Below are positions 9,061-18,803 of a stretch of DNA of 64,000 bases, piece after piece. Location of the stretch: the NCBI GenBank assembly GCA_022606425.2, contig JAHDVF020001050.1, positions 1,328,001 through 1,392,000 on the forward strand, written 5' to 3'. This DNA comes from Lepidostoma basale (Eukaryota > Arthropoda > Insecta > Trichoptera > Lepidostomatidae). The translations under genes and the position numbers were made by a program. The notes beneath the pieces were generated by a model. That model was given only the letters and a program-made list of their open reading frames with translations, was not told the origin of the DNA and did no database searches. Positions within the stretch are counted from its first letter, which is position 1. The number at the start of each line of letters is the position of its first letter.

Positions 9061-9900
9061 ACTATCACGCACTAGTGCAAGGAGCAATGGGTTAGTAATA
9101 ATAATACGTTTTGCATATATAAAAGCACGAATCGCAGATGGAGTATCGATTTAAATAGATACCCAATACTATTTCCCGATCCCTATTTACGCTTAAAGAC
9201 CCATTACCCTTAATACGAGAGAGGCAGAATGGATTATGTCTTTCAATTTATTCCACGTATGTTTAGTGTTGCCCTGCGTAAAAATTTATGAACGCACACT
9301 CACGTGTCCCGGATGCGAGGATATTATTTGTCCTGGCAATAATTTATTACCTCCCCAAATAATCCTGCAGAGAATTTGGCGAGTCCTGAACATCAAAAGG
9401 ACACCTGACATTTATTCCTTGTGCGTACACAAATGTAATGTTTTATTTTAGCGGACCGTGACACGATATTTTACCTACAATTAATATTTTAGGTCTCCCA
9501 ACGAACTGGAATTACCTTTTTCGAACTCTTCGGAAGGGCGTTCTATTATATATACGCTGTGTATGAATGTTTGAGATTTTGTCGAAAGGGCTTTTTTTAT
9601 AGAAATCGCATTTTTGTGTAACACTGGGTGTCACAAAAAAATTTACTTATTTTAATAGATCATCTATGACCTACTGAACGATACTGCCTTATCACATTGA
9701 AATTTAATAAAATATAATTTTCAGAAAACAAAGGTTTTCATTCACATTCAAAATGGAGTAGTACATCGTTTTTTAGAAAACAAAATAATGTTTTTTTATT
9801 TGATAATTTTTTTTCATTCGTAGGATTCAAATGATTTAAAATAAGGGAGATAAATGTATCATCATCAAAAGTACGGAAGGGCCATTAGGATGATTTGGAC
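9061..9900. other. Unassigned AT-rich stretch
   Basis: No recognised repeat. An open frame at 9236-9451 (+) contains TLTCPGCEDIICPGN. I do not recognise it, and without codon-use support it may be chance. Confidence 0.3.
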
Positions 9901-10004
9901 ATACGGAACGAATCGATGCATTTTTTTAAATTGAAAATTTATTGTACATTATTATATCTGGAACAATGATTTACAACTCCATATTACAATAAATATGTAA
10001 ATAG

Positions 10005-10255
10005 TTAAAAAATATTTTTTGTAATATTTTATGGCATCGCCATGTTTCGCCTTGCTTGGGCATTATCAAATTAGCCTGAGGTGAAAATTGGCATTCCCAT
10101 AAAATATAATAAAGCTTATAGAAAACAGACATTTTCATCCGTATTAATTCTGTAAATAGGTAATTTTGTAACGTTTCACCTTTCTAAGGCATAATCAAAT
10201 GTCGAAATCTTAGAAAGACCTTCAATGGAATAGACGTTTTCATTCGTAATAATTA
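10005..10255 (-). repeat. HH4 fragments
   Basis: The minus strand at 10039-10072 reads UUGAUAA, U, GCCC, loop, GGC, GAAAC, AUG. A second copy at 10171-10201 reads UUGAUUA, U, GCCU, AGGU, GAAACG. Both carry HH4 tail sequence (ttctagaaa or ttatagaaaacagac, then ttttcatccgt). Worn copies. Confidence 0.55.
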
Positions 10256-10479
10256 TTTAATAGGGAGTTTGTTAAAAATAATAATGAATAATTGTAAATA
10301 CGTGTATACAAGTAGTTTTATTTCAGAAAAAGCATAGCATGACCAAATTAAAGAATAAATATACAGTATGTTTAATACATTACTCCAATATGGCCACAAT
10401 TGAAAAGTCTGTTTTCTAGAAGTTTTATTTTGTGATATGGGAATTACAAGTCTTAAAATACTCTGTAACCTCAATGATA

Positions 10480-10680
10480 AGCCCATACCATTGCTTCAAT
10501 GCCCCGGACAGGTATGCTCGCGCTAGAAGACACGATCTGTTGTGCATACCGCATAGCAGAACAAATATCATGGCGTAGCATACAATGACCCGGGGTATGG
10601 TGCTCTTGAATGAGGTGTCAGTCGATGTGGACATTTTCAAAATGATAATAATCGTATTCATACCTATCAATTTGATATTT
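10480..10680 (+). mobile_element. LINE C-terminal fragment
   Basis: The plus strand reads ARRHDLLCIPHSRTNIMA, a stop, then GMVLLNEVSVDVDIF. This resembles the extreme C-terminus of LINE-J (YLPRCRTNLP … LLNRIASEVDIF) with different residues, so it belongs to a related but separate family. One copy. Confidence 0.6.
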
Positions 10681-11107
10681 TATGTGTATTATCTGCAGTT
10701 GACATTTATATACAAAGAAAAACGAGAAAAAACTCGAAAAACTCAATTCGAGTGCGTCGCATGTTGTATGAATAGAGACGAATCTCGATAAAGAAAAGCT
10801 TGTGTAAAGAAGTCAATAGACAAGAGAATGTGCAAACCAACAAATAACAATCAATTAAACTTCTGTCAGGTTCACTAGGCTCTACATGTACAATGTTCCA
10901 CTGATGTAGGATCCTGCAGCCCTACAAATACAATACGTGGCAGAGCGATGCACCTCAGATTGCAATAATGGGGAGTGCATATATTAAGATAGATCGATGC
11001 ATGTAGGGCTGTGATTTGATCACCTTGCAGGCTGAAGGTATTTGTATTAAATGTATATATACGAATATAAAACGACCATGGTGTATAAATTTGTCGAGCT
11101 AGGTGTA

Positions 11108-11232
11108 TTATATACGAGGAATGCAATCGGTAGATTGACTGTGCCAAAACGCTGTCCAAGCACACATTATGGCGACCGAGCCTTCGCGGTAGCCGGCCTT
11201 TCAGCCTGGAACAATCTTTCCGCAGGCCTTAC
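11108..11232 (+). mobile_element. LINE C-terminal fragment (GDRAF type)
   Basis: Part of an open frame (11051-11287) reads GRLTVPKRCPSTHYGDRAF, then VAGLSAWNNLSAGL. The GDRAF-AVAG-WN-LP signature is frequent at the C-terminus of several LINE groups. An (AAT)n run follows at 11231-11262. Confidence 0.65.
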
Positions 11233-11289
11233 TAATAATAATAACAATAATAATGATATGCTAACATTGATATTCGCGATCGGTTAGAA

Positions 11290-11582
11290 AATTTAATAGA
11301 AAAAAATATGAAAGTTTTAAATGGGGTATGAAATATAAAAAGATGGCTTTTCAGCTTAGATCTGAAATCTATCGGATCATTTATGCATCTGAGGTGTGAA
11401 GGAAGATTGTTCCAAGCTGATGGACCGGCTACCGTAATCGCTCGATCCCCGAAATTTGTACTGGGGCAACGCTTTGCCTCAACTAATCTTCCTATTGCCG
11501 AGGAGTTCGCCGAGCGAAGTGCGAATTTCCTTGTATTTAGGCTGTCCGTTATACAGAGTTCGGATATATAATTTGGAGCCAT
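11290..11582 (-). mobile_element. LINE C-terminal fragment (GDRAF type), inverted
   Basis: The minus-strand open frame 11232-11582 reads SAIGRLVEAKRCPSTNFG, DRAITVAGPSAWNNLPSHLR and then FRSKLKSHLF. It is the same protein end as at 11108 but in opposite orientation, with the (AAT)n run between the two. One more piece of the same end (EFRSRLKTHIF) lies at 11665-11720 on the plus strand. Confidence 0.7.
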
Positions 11583-11624
11583 TCCATGAAGCGCTTTGAA
11601 GACTGTCCAGCAGAGTTTATACTT

Positions 11625-11745
11625 GATTCTTTCTGGATTCTTAAGCCAGTGAAGTTCATTGAGAATCAGTCAGAGTTTAGATCGAGACTCAAAACGCACA
11701 TTTTCAAATGATCCTTTCCTGATAAGAAGGGTTGATCGACTACGT
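11625..11745 (+). mobile_element. LINE C-terminal fragment
   Basis: The plus strand reads IENQSEFRSRLKTHIFK followed by a stop, matching the end of the copy at 11290-11582. Short remnant. Confidence 0.5.
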
Positions 11746-12356
11746 CAGATATAGCCCTCATACTAAATATGTTTATTTTTTTTAACTAGTTCATAAAACG
11801 GAGCATGGGCAATTTATTAAAATGGCGCTCTAAAAATATTATTAGGTAATTATCCTTCTTTAATGTACAAATTTGAATTGTAAATATCAGCATTGTTTTG
11901 GAAAACAAATATTTAATAAACGTACCCTTTAATCATTTTTTATTTATTTAAAATCAAATTACGTAACATTTACAAAAATCTCAAAAACGTTTCCTTCTTA
12001 CACGAAAAAAAAAAACGATTTCGCCTTACAACTTTCGGCATTAAACTGTTCATATCTTTCAATTTGATTTAGGAATATTTACATACAAGAATCTTCAGCA
12101 TTCTCGTATATTTGCTAAGAGGATTTCCTAATAACTTCGTCTCTCGTGTCTGAGAGAGCGGGGAATGGTAGGGTTCGGAGAAGGGTGAGTGGCGTGTCGT
12201 GACACATTTCAATAAACTACCTAAAACGAACAAAAACGTTTCAAAAGTAAAATTTGGTTTCATTTCATCAAGCCGTTTAGTCCCAAATTGTAGGCAGTGA
12301 GAATGAACTGCTTCACTGCACTTTTCTGATAAATCTCTTTAGCTTACACCGTATTA
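11746..12356. other. Unassigned AT-rich stretch
   Basis: It carries no recognised repeat and no convincing ORF. The minus-strand frame at 12069-12263 is compositionally plain. Confidence 0.25.
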
Positions 12357-12395
12357 ATACAACGAGTCATACACGCACAACGATTTTTCTGAAAG
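12357..12395 (-). mobile_element. LINE-A scrap
   Basis: acaacgagtcatacacgcac (12359-12378) is the complement of the LINE-A region coding RACMTRCM. Only about 40 bases are left. Confidence 0.5.
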
Positions 12396-12479
12396 TTTTT
12401 TTGTTGTTCTTGTATACATGCGCCCTTGAGGTGATTACATCACAAAAACGGCGCTTTAAAAGTTAGCATATTATTATTA

Positions 12480-12562
12480 TTTAACAGGTCGTTTGAACCC
12501 AATTACTGTATACAAATTATTTTAAACTATTATATTGATATTATATATATATATATATATAT
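12480..12562 (-). mobile_element. SINE-T 3' scrap plus (AT)n
   Basis: acaggtcgtttgaacccaat (12485-12504) is the complement of the SINE-T 3' end. The copy is cut by a (TA)n run at 12540-12562. Confidence 0.65.
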
Positions 12563-12672
12563 AAGGTTCCCACCACCACCCGAGACTGTTATAGGACGCA
12601 GCGACGCCCTTTCGTCAGTCTCGCTTCACTATCTAGGCCTGTTCCTTGTCCATCCGGGACTTACGTTAATTT
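12563..12672 (+). repeat. K repeat
   Basis: ggttcccaccaccacccgag, then actgttataggacgcagcg, then gcctgttccttgtcc, then gggacttac. The same order of blocks is at 13184-13300. No function recognised. Confidence 0.6.
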
Positions 12673-13099
12673 AATTTAGCCTTTTCTTGTCATCAATCAA
12701 AAGGGTGACAGACCACATTTAATCTATTCTTTTAACCTTATATATCTCCCGCGCGGCCTCACATCTCTTTATTATGAAATAAAATCAGAAGTAAATATTA
12801 TATAAAGCACACCTTAAATTAGTAAAAAAAAAACGCATTAAAATTATATAAAACAGACATTAATTCACAATACACAATAGGACAAATATATAACAAACTA
12901 AATTTTAAAACAGGAAGAAGATAGTGTATGAGGGAGGCGGGAAGATGTTAAGTAAGAATGAATAAATTGGGATGGGATGGATGGAGGACAGGTTTTAGAA
13001 AGAGCAGAAATGAATTAAAAAAAAACATTATATATAAAAGACACATTATAAACAGAAAAGTAGATCAGAACACACCCACCAAGGGGCAGTTGATATATT
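12673..13099. other. Unassigned AT-rich stretch
   Basis: It has A-rich runs and no recognised feature. It lies between two K repeats and ends where the tRNA-His half begins. Confidence 0.3.
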
Positions 13100-13136
13100 G
13101 GCCGTGATCGTCTAGTGGTTAGGACCCTACGTTGTG
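13100..13136 (+). pseudogene. 5' half of tRNA-His (GTG), retrocopied
   Basis: 13101-13136 reads as the 5' half of an insect nuclear tRNA-His: acceptor strand GCCGTGA, a D arm with TCTAGTGGTTAGGAC, then the anticodon arm up to TTGTG. It stops at the anticodon; the 3' half (anticodon 3' strand, T arm, acceptor) is missing. One difference from the expected anticodon stem (CCCAC read as CCTAC). The base before it is G, matching the extra G-1 of mature tRNA-His. GATAT lies on both sides (13092-13096 and 13136-13140). It cannot fold as a tRNA. Confidence 0.75.
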
Positions 13137-13183
13137 ATATTATATATAGAGCTAAACTATTTTATTTTTAAAAGGAACATAGA

Positions 13184-13300
13184 AGTTCCCGCCACACACC
13201 CGAGGCTGTTATAGGGCGTAGCAGCGCCTTTTTATCAGCCTCGCTCGCACACTCCCTGGGCCTGTCCCCGGTCCACATGGGACTTACTTATACTCGTATA
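13184..13300 (+). repeat. K repeat
   Basis: Second plus-strand copy of the 12563 block: gttcccgccacacacccgag, ggctgttatagggcg, ggcctgtccccggtcc, acatgggacttac. Confidence 0.6.
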
Positions 13301-13337
13301 GAGCTATTATCAAAAAAAAATATCAATCAAATTACTA

Positions 13338-13515
13338 ATTAACTAACCATCACGCCATTTCCCCGGAGAGGTAGGCAGAAAGGATGGACAGCTATACTGC
13401 TATGTCCTGACATACCTCTCTAGATTCATCTACATTCATCCATTGTACCATGCACGCTCGTCGATTTTTCCGATTTCGAATGTAACCATCTTCATCAAGT
13501 ATTTGATTAATTTGG
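13338..13515 (-). mobile_element. LINE-A 3' end, inverted
   Basis: Complement of a LINE-A 3' end: aactaaccatcacgcc tail, then the region coding NxxESREVC and RNRRAC. It is broken off at aattaatcaaatac and joined head to head to a forward LINE-A piece. The same join exists at 17000. Confidence 0.75.
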
Positions 13516-14190
13516 TAATGCCAAAAAATCTAGAATGGCAGTGCACAATATTGTTCTTCTACCGACCCTTATGTATGGAAGCGAAGCATGGAACTGGCAA
13601 AAGAAGGATGAAAGTAGAATAAATGCAGTAGAAATGAGATCTCTTAGACGAATGTGTGATTACTCTGTGTAAGTGGTAATGCCAAAAAATCTAGAATGGA
13701 AGCGCACAATGGTGTTCTTCTACCGACCCTTATGTATGGAAGCGAAGCATAAAACTGGCAAAAGAAGGATGAAAGTAGAATAAATGCAGTAGAAATGAGA
13801 TCTCTTAGACGAATGTGTGAATACTCTGTGTATGATAGAGTGTCGAATGAAAATATAAGAAGTGAATGCGGTGCGAACGATGGTGTTATGAACAATATAA
13901 TGAAAGGATCATTAAGATGGTTTTGACACATGGAAAGAATGAATGAAGAAAGAATGGTAAAAAAAATATATGTTAACAATGTAAATGGAACCAGAAATAG
14001 AGGAAGACCGAGGAAAACTAAATCAAATATTGAATGTCGGCCATGTGAGGAGTCAGAGAAATTGACGCGCGTACATGACACGATGTATGAATGTTGAGGA
14101 AGCGAGAGAAATATGTCAGGAAAGAAAAGTGTGGCAGTCCATTCTTTCTGCCTACCCCTTACGGGAGACGGCGTGATGGTTAGTTAGTAA
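13516..14190 (+). mobile_element. LINE-A fragment with internal tandem duplication
   Basis: The forward LINE-A starts at ccaaaaaatctagaatgg and runs to the 3' tail. The first 160 or so bases are duplicated in tandem: ggtaatgccaaaaaatctag occurs at about 13512 and again at 13674. A 25-base gap deletes the WHDQINQ region, and a stop lies at TGACACATGG near 13924. Confidence 0.75.
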
Positions 14191-15070
14191 GTTAAAAACC
14201 TCTTTCAATTGTGCAAGACTATATCGTGTTTTGTTGTTGTTGTTTACGTATTATACTCATACAATATTTATAATACATTTATTTTAATTAAAATTTTATC
14301 GAAAATATAGTTAAGCCGCTCAAAACATTAAATGCTTATTTAAAACAAAAAATAATTCTAATTATTAACATTTTAAAACAAGCGTCAAAGATACACCGTG
14401 CCACCCTCAGGTTTTGAACCCACGCTCACGATCCTCCGAAACCAGGGTTGTGTCGTTTATTTATTTAAAAAGTATTTCAATGCATCAACTATTAAAGAAT
14501 ATACGTGTCATGATTAATTGTTTGGTATATATAATTTATCAGGACTTTTGAGTTTATTAAATTATTTTAAGTTCATTGTGATCATTCTCTCTTAACCAAG
14601 CTTAAAAAATATTAACTATGATTTAAGTTTTACGTGATAAGTGATATTTCATTTTAAACAAACCATTAATAATGTATTATAAAAAATAAAATATTAAACT
14701 CTCTGAGGCACGTTGTACACTACTGCATAACCTTGACTTTAAAATATTTCAATATGCGAATTCCTATTGCTGAAAAGCCCGAAACATTTCCATCTTACAC
14801 AAGCCAGTTTGAATAGAGACAAAACTTATTGAACTAACTTTACACATGCGTCAAACTATGTTTAAAATCTAGCAAAAAATAGTTTGCAATTAATTCATAG
14901 ATGTCACTAATGAGGTAGGTATATCACATTACGTCATATTTAAAAACAGTAGTCTGTTTTATGATTAGAATATTTCAATTTTGATTAGTGATCCAAGCAA
15001 TAAATAGTTTGTAATTAATTCATAGATGTCACTGTTGAGGTGGCATCACAATACGTCAGATTTATAAACA
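14191..15070. other. AT-rich stretch with a 122-bp direct repeat
   Basis: Two copies of aattaattcatagatgtcac begin at 14889 and 15011, in units that also share agtttg and, further on, cgtca. A third related block (acgattagaataattcac, attttgatttgtga) is at 16112-16150. The rest shows nothing recognisable. Confidence 0.45.
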
Positions 15071-15074
15071 TATC

Positions 15075-15285
15075 TTTTGAATGAATGATTTGACTTTGTT
15101 TGTCCCTGACAATTATCTGTGACGAAGGCAACATAGATTATTTCACCTGCCACTGTGTAGAACCAATCTACCTAAGGTAATGCCCGTGGGCAGTGCAATA
15201 ATTCTTCTAAACCGCATCTCTTCGGATGTGGACATCTTCCACGATAGTGAGGCTACCCTCAGAAAGCATCTTTCTCTTATATAAT
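15075..15285 (+). mobile_element. LINE-J/G-type 3' fragment
   Basis: The plus strand reads LTLFVPDNYL, a stop, RRQHRLFHLPLCRTNLPKVM, GSAIILLNRISSDVDIF and HDSEATLRKHLS. This is almost the C-terminus of the intact LINE-J at 47790-47987. It is a 5'-truncated copy with one in-frame TGA. Confidence 0.75.
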
Positions 15286-15317
15286 GTATACAATTGATAT
15301 TTGCTTCTCTTGTTCTT

Positions 15318-15768
15318 CTTAGTTAGTTAGAAAGTTTCAATCCTGGGATTGGTTTGCAAAAATTTCTTCTATTCTTCTCTTCCATTCTTCCCTGTCTTGT
15401 GCGGCTCTTTTGAAATCTGCATATGATGAGCAGCGCACGTCCACCAACAGTTTCTTCAGGTACTCTCGGCGTCTGCGTCCCCTAGAGTTTGTCCTCTCGG
15501 TTATACCCTCCATGATGGTATGCAAGAGACCTTCTTGACGTATTACACGGCCGATCCATCTTGCACGCCTTTCGGACAAGGTCCTGAGCAGGTGCCTTCC
15601 TCCTTCGATTCCTTGATGAACTTCCTCTCTATAAGGAAATTCCTAATAGTCTTCTATAGGACCACATCTCAAAAGCCTCTAGTCTCTGTTTATCTTTTCG
15701 GATAGGTACCATGTCTCACAGCCGTACATCAAGATACTCCATACATTGTTCTTGATGAGGAGTATTCT
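15318..15768 (-). pseudogene. LINE-B C-terminal fragment
   Basis: The minus-strand open frame 15337-15579 begins MSERRARWIGRVIRQEGLL and later reads LVDVRCSSYADFKRAAQDRE. Upstream frames (to 15768) hold the part covering CLSEKINRD and AFEMW. It ends in an abrupt hairpin at 15769-15831. The sister copy is at 52082-52560. Confidence 0.8.
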
Positions 15769-15831
15769 CGAAAATAATAGAATCAAATAATATAGACCTA
15801 AAGTCTATATTATTTGATTCTATTATTTTCG
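15769..15831. repeat. Perfect 29-bp hairpin
   Basis: cgaaaataatagaatcaaat… (15769-15797) is perfectly complementary to 15803-15831 with a five-base loop. The left arm is LINE-B sequence (ttatttgattctatta also at 52540), so the right arm is a local inverted copy of the LINE-B edge. Confidence 0.85.
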
Positions 15832-16529
15832 ACCTTTTATTAAATACAACCCTAGCCTGATGTATACTTAGTAAAGTTCTTCTTATTGTGTTTGTTTTCT
15901 TAATTTTTCTTAAATTTTTAATTTCTTGTGTTTATGTTTATTGTTTATATTGTATTTTGTATTTTTTTAAATTTCAAAATTGTATATTCTTTGTGTTTAA
16001 AATAGTTTTTTATTTGTATTCTATAGTCATAAGCGATTAAGTAATTATACTGTAATGTTTATGATATTTTTTTAATGAATTGAATGGCATTGAATTGAAT
16101 TTGTTTTACGATTAGAATAATTCACAATTTTGATTTGTGATTTGAGTAATTGGAATGGTCTTTTATGTGGAAGGGCCGCTACTGTAAGGGAGAAAAGAAG
16201 TAGTGACATTTAGAAAAGAGAAATATAAATTGAGGGATTTGTGATAGGACAGCAGCGAAGTTGGAATCAAATCAAACAGTAAGTGAACGGATTGAGAAGT
16301 GCTAACGAGATCTAAGCGTCGTGTGTTATCGGGTTGTGTCTTATTATTATGTGTTGTATTGCGTTATATCTTGTTAGGCGTGTTTATTTTTGGGTTTTAT
16401 TGCATTACAATCATGTACAAGGGTGGTTTTTGAATGAATATTTTCATAAATAAATAAAACGTGTTTGTGTCGACATTTTATTTTTCACAACGCTTTGATT
16501 TATTTTTTGGCTTAGACATGTTTTGGAGT
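15832..16529. other. T-rich stretch, possible LINE 3' UTR remnants
   Basis: Long T-rich tracts and a gaattgaatggcattgaatt run near 16078-16100, reminiscent of the ATGAA-type 3' tails seen on LINE-J. No coding match. The remainder to 16529 shows nothing. Confidence 0.3.
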
Positions 16530-17005
16530 GATATCTTCCTCATAGTGACATATTTCTCTCGCTTCCTCAACATTCATACACCGTGTCATGCACGCGCGCC
16601 GATTTCTTTGACTCCTCACATGGCCGACATTCAATGTTTGATTAATTTGATCGTGCCACGTTTTCCTCGGTTTTCCTCTATTTCTAGTTCAATTTACATC
16701 GTTTGCATATATTTTTTTACCATTCTTTCTTCATTCATTCATTCTTTCCATGTGTCCAAACCATCTTAATGATCCTTTCATCATTTTGTTCACAACACCA
16801 TCATTCGCACCGCATTCACTTCTTATATTTTCATTTGGAACTCTATCATATACAGAGTATCCACACATTCGTCTGAGAGATCTCATTTCTACTGCATTTC
16901 TTCTACTTTCATCCTTCTTTTGCCAGTTCCATGATTTGCTTCCATACATAAGGGTCGGTAGAAGAACCCCATTGTGCACTGGATTCTAGCTTTTTTGGCA
17001 TTACC
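16530..17005 (-). mobile_element. LINE-A C-terminal fragment
   Basis: On the minus strand 16731-16979 reads MHNGVLLPTLMYGSKSWNWQ then MRSLRRMCGYSVYDRVPNEN, continuing through the GRPRKTW region to 16540. It begins at the same point (ctagaat … ggcattacc) as the piece at 13516. Confidence 0.8.
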
Positions 17006-17145
17006 ATATTAATCAAATACTTAAAAAGATGGTCACATCCGAAATCGGAAAAATCGACGAGGTTGCATGTTATAATGGATTAATGTAGATGAATCTAGAG
17101 AGGTGTGTCAGGACATAGCAGTATGGCGGTTCATCCTTCAAACAG
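17005..17145 (+). mobile_element. LINE-A 3' end, inverted partner
   Basis: The plus strand reads NQILKKMVTSEIGKIDEVAC and then NVDESREVCQDIAVWRFI. It is joined head to head to the preceding minus-strand piece at ggtaatgccaaaaaa (complement), the same junction as at 13512. Confidence 0.65.
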
Positions 17146-17415
17146 GCTTCCTGAGAGTATTCGAGGCTCTAATAATGTAGCTAACAGCCTAAAGCTGTAT
17201 TACCTCAGGCAGTATGTGGAAAGTGGTAATTATTAGTATAGGGAAGACTTGATTTTTATTCTGCTTGTAATAATATTTTGTGTTTGCAATCATTGTGTGT
17301 TCTGTCATGAATATGTTATATATTATAATCAATGTAATAAGGCCCAAAATGAGTTTATTATAACTCATGGCGAAAGCATACTTTGTTATGTATTTTTATA
17401 TAAATAAAATTTATA
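17146..17415 (+). mobile_element. LINE 3' end of unknown family
   Basis: The plus strand reads LPESIRGSNNVANSLKLYYL, then RQYVESGNY and two stops. Terminal LPxSIR…LK.YYL segments are typical of several LINE C-termini. A T-rich 3' region follows. Modest support. Confidence 0.45.
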
Positions 17416-17515
17416 ATCGATGTGTGATTAAGTGTATAGAATTCCATAATGATGTTATTAAAATAAACAAAAGTTGTTTAAAAATAGAAGAACTAAAAAT
17501 TCTATAAATGATATG

Positions 17516-17600
17516 AAATATTCACGACACGTGTTTCGTCTTATGAAGACATCTTCGAGTGTGAACACTCGAAGATGTCCTATATGATTAAAAACATCAA
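17516..17600. repeat. HH7 hammerhead-type element with hairpin
   Basis: Holds one full minus-strand hammerhead (17526-17559) and, head to head, a half copy on the plus strand: gacatcttcgagtgt (17548-17562) pairs perfectly with acactcgaagatgtc at 17565-17579. Confidence 0.7.
17526..17559 (-). ncRNA. Hammerhead-like ribozyme motif (HH7)
   Basis: Minus strand: CUCGAAGA (core CUGANGA with one inserted C), U, stem II GUCUU with AAGAC around CAU, GAAAC, the self-complementary ACACGUGU and C. Stem I UUCAC/GUGAA is a perfect 5-bp helix with a one-base bulge. The helices are the best in the window; the core insertion may impair it. Confidence 0.65.
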
Positions 17601-17622
17601 TAAAAAAATATATATAAAAAAT

Positions 17623-17668
17623 CCTTTCGCCTGCCTCTCCGGGGAAACGGCGTGATGGTTAGTTAATT
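17623..17668 (+). mobile_element. LINE-A 3' tail scrap
   Basis: cgcctgcctctccggggaaa, cggcgtgatgg, ttagttaattag. Only the tail region is left. Confidence 0.6.
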
Positions 17669-18008
17669 AGTAATTTGATTCACTAACCAAATGTTAGAAA
17701 ACTATTTTGTATACATTCAAAGAGGGGTAGATACATAAATCGTGTCTCGGTGTGTGTCCTGAGACTCTCTCCATAGTTCATCACATTTGCATCGTGGAGC
17801 AGAGGCGTCCCGAGTGTTCTCAATAGTAAATGGACCCCGCATTGTGTACTCTGAGCCGGTCCCAGGAGCATCTCAAGCAAGACAAGAGAACGGCGGGTAT
17901 AAAGGGACTGAGTGTGTTGGAGTGCAATAGCGTAAAACTCACACAAACAAACATGTTTAAACTTCATAATATATCAAAAAAATTCTTAGTAGGACAATTT
18001 TTCTTTAT
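17669..18008. other. Unassigned stretch, GC-richer
   Basis: Open frames exist on both strands (17683-17967 minus, 17830-18018 plus) but neither resembles a known family. The region is less AT-rich than its flanks and is not repeated in this window. Confidence 0.3.
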
Positions 18009-18125
18009 ATACAACTAAACTTATCAGAAATAAAGACAAGAAATGGAAGTAGTTAACAAAAAACATATCATATTGTTTTGGCCGAAACGCTATGATACTT
18101 AAAATTTAATTTATAATAGTAAACA
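18009..18125. repeat. HH3 tail and HH2 end scraps
   Basis: agacaagaaatggaagtagt (18032-18051) is HH3 tail. ttgttttggccgaaacgct (18076-18094) is the far end of HH2. Confidence 0.5.
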
Positions 18126-18144
18126 CGCAAACATGCAATAGTAA

Positions 18145-18357
18145 ACAAGCTCTGACTTCCATGCCGAAGGTCCTGGGTTCGATTCCCGGCAATGGCAGTG
18201 TGATTGTCACACTGTCTTTGGTCTAGTGTAGAATTCACGTGACAATAAAATGGCGATAGATTGGCTACCTATCACATGTTACGAGAATCAATATAATAGT
18301 TAAAAAATAATAATTGTATACAGTAATTGGGTCTAAACGACCTGTTGTGTACATAAA
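18145..18357 (+). mobile_element. SINE-T, 5'-truncated
   Basis: The B box GGTTCGATTCC is present near 18176-18186; the A box half is missing. The body (gtgtgattgtcacactgtct … cacatgttacgagaatcaat) and 3' end (cagtaattgggtctaaacga, cctgttgtgtacata) are well kept. A 5' truncation removes the promoter. Confidence 0.85.
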
Positions 18358-18360
18358 ATA

Positions 18361-18690
18361 ATTAATACGAATGAAAACGTCAGTTTTCTAGAAGTTTTAT
18401 TATATTTTGAATGACATGTTTCGCCCTTCTACATTTGATAATGCCTTAGAAGGGCGAAACATATCATTCCCATAAAATATAATAAAACTTCTAGAAAATT
18501 GACGTTTCTTGAATAATAATGTAAAACTCCATATTAAATAATTAATACGAATGAAAACGTCAGTTTTCTAGAAGTTTTTATATATTAATGACTTGTTTCG
18601 CCCTTGCCTTAGAAGGGCAAAACATATCATTCCCATAAAATATAATAAAACTTCTAGAAAACTGACGTTTTTATTCGTATCAATTAGTAA
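18361..18690. repeat. HH4 inverted pair, duplicated in tandem
   Basis: Two successive units begin with attaatacgaatgaaaacgt at 18361 and 18541, exactly 180 bases apart. Each unit is an HH4 element followed by its inverted copy (cttctagaaaa … gacgttt). The first unit has a full plus-strand hammerhead; in the second the centre is shortened. Confidence 0.8.
18435..18465 (+). ncRNA. Hammerhead-like motif (HH4, altered core)
   Basis: UUGAUAA (C3 to U and G8 to A compared with CUGANGA), U, stem II GCCUU with GGGC, GAAAC, AUAUC (ACAUGU in other copies). The helices are recognisable, but two core changes suggest this family no longer cleaves. Confidence 0.45.
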
Positions 18691-18701
18691 AAACAATTGT
18701 T

Positions 18702-18747
18702 TAGTGTGACAATCACACTGCCATCGCCGGGAATCGAACCCGAACAT
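18702..18747 (-). mobile_element. SINE-T scrap
   Basis: gtgtgacaatcacactgcca (18704-18723) and cgggaatcgaacccga are the complement of the SINE-T B-box region. About 45 bases only. Confidence 0.7.
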
Positions 18748-18803
18748 CGAAGTTTAAAAATTAAATTTATTTATTTTTGAACAGTGATAAAAAAAAACTA
18801 ATT

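Noticed and set aside
18361..18690. Regularly spaced repeats considered as a CRISPR-like array
   Set aside because: Only two units, each a foldback element with no unique spacers, in a eukaryotic context.
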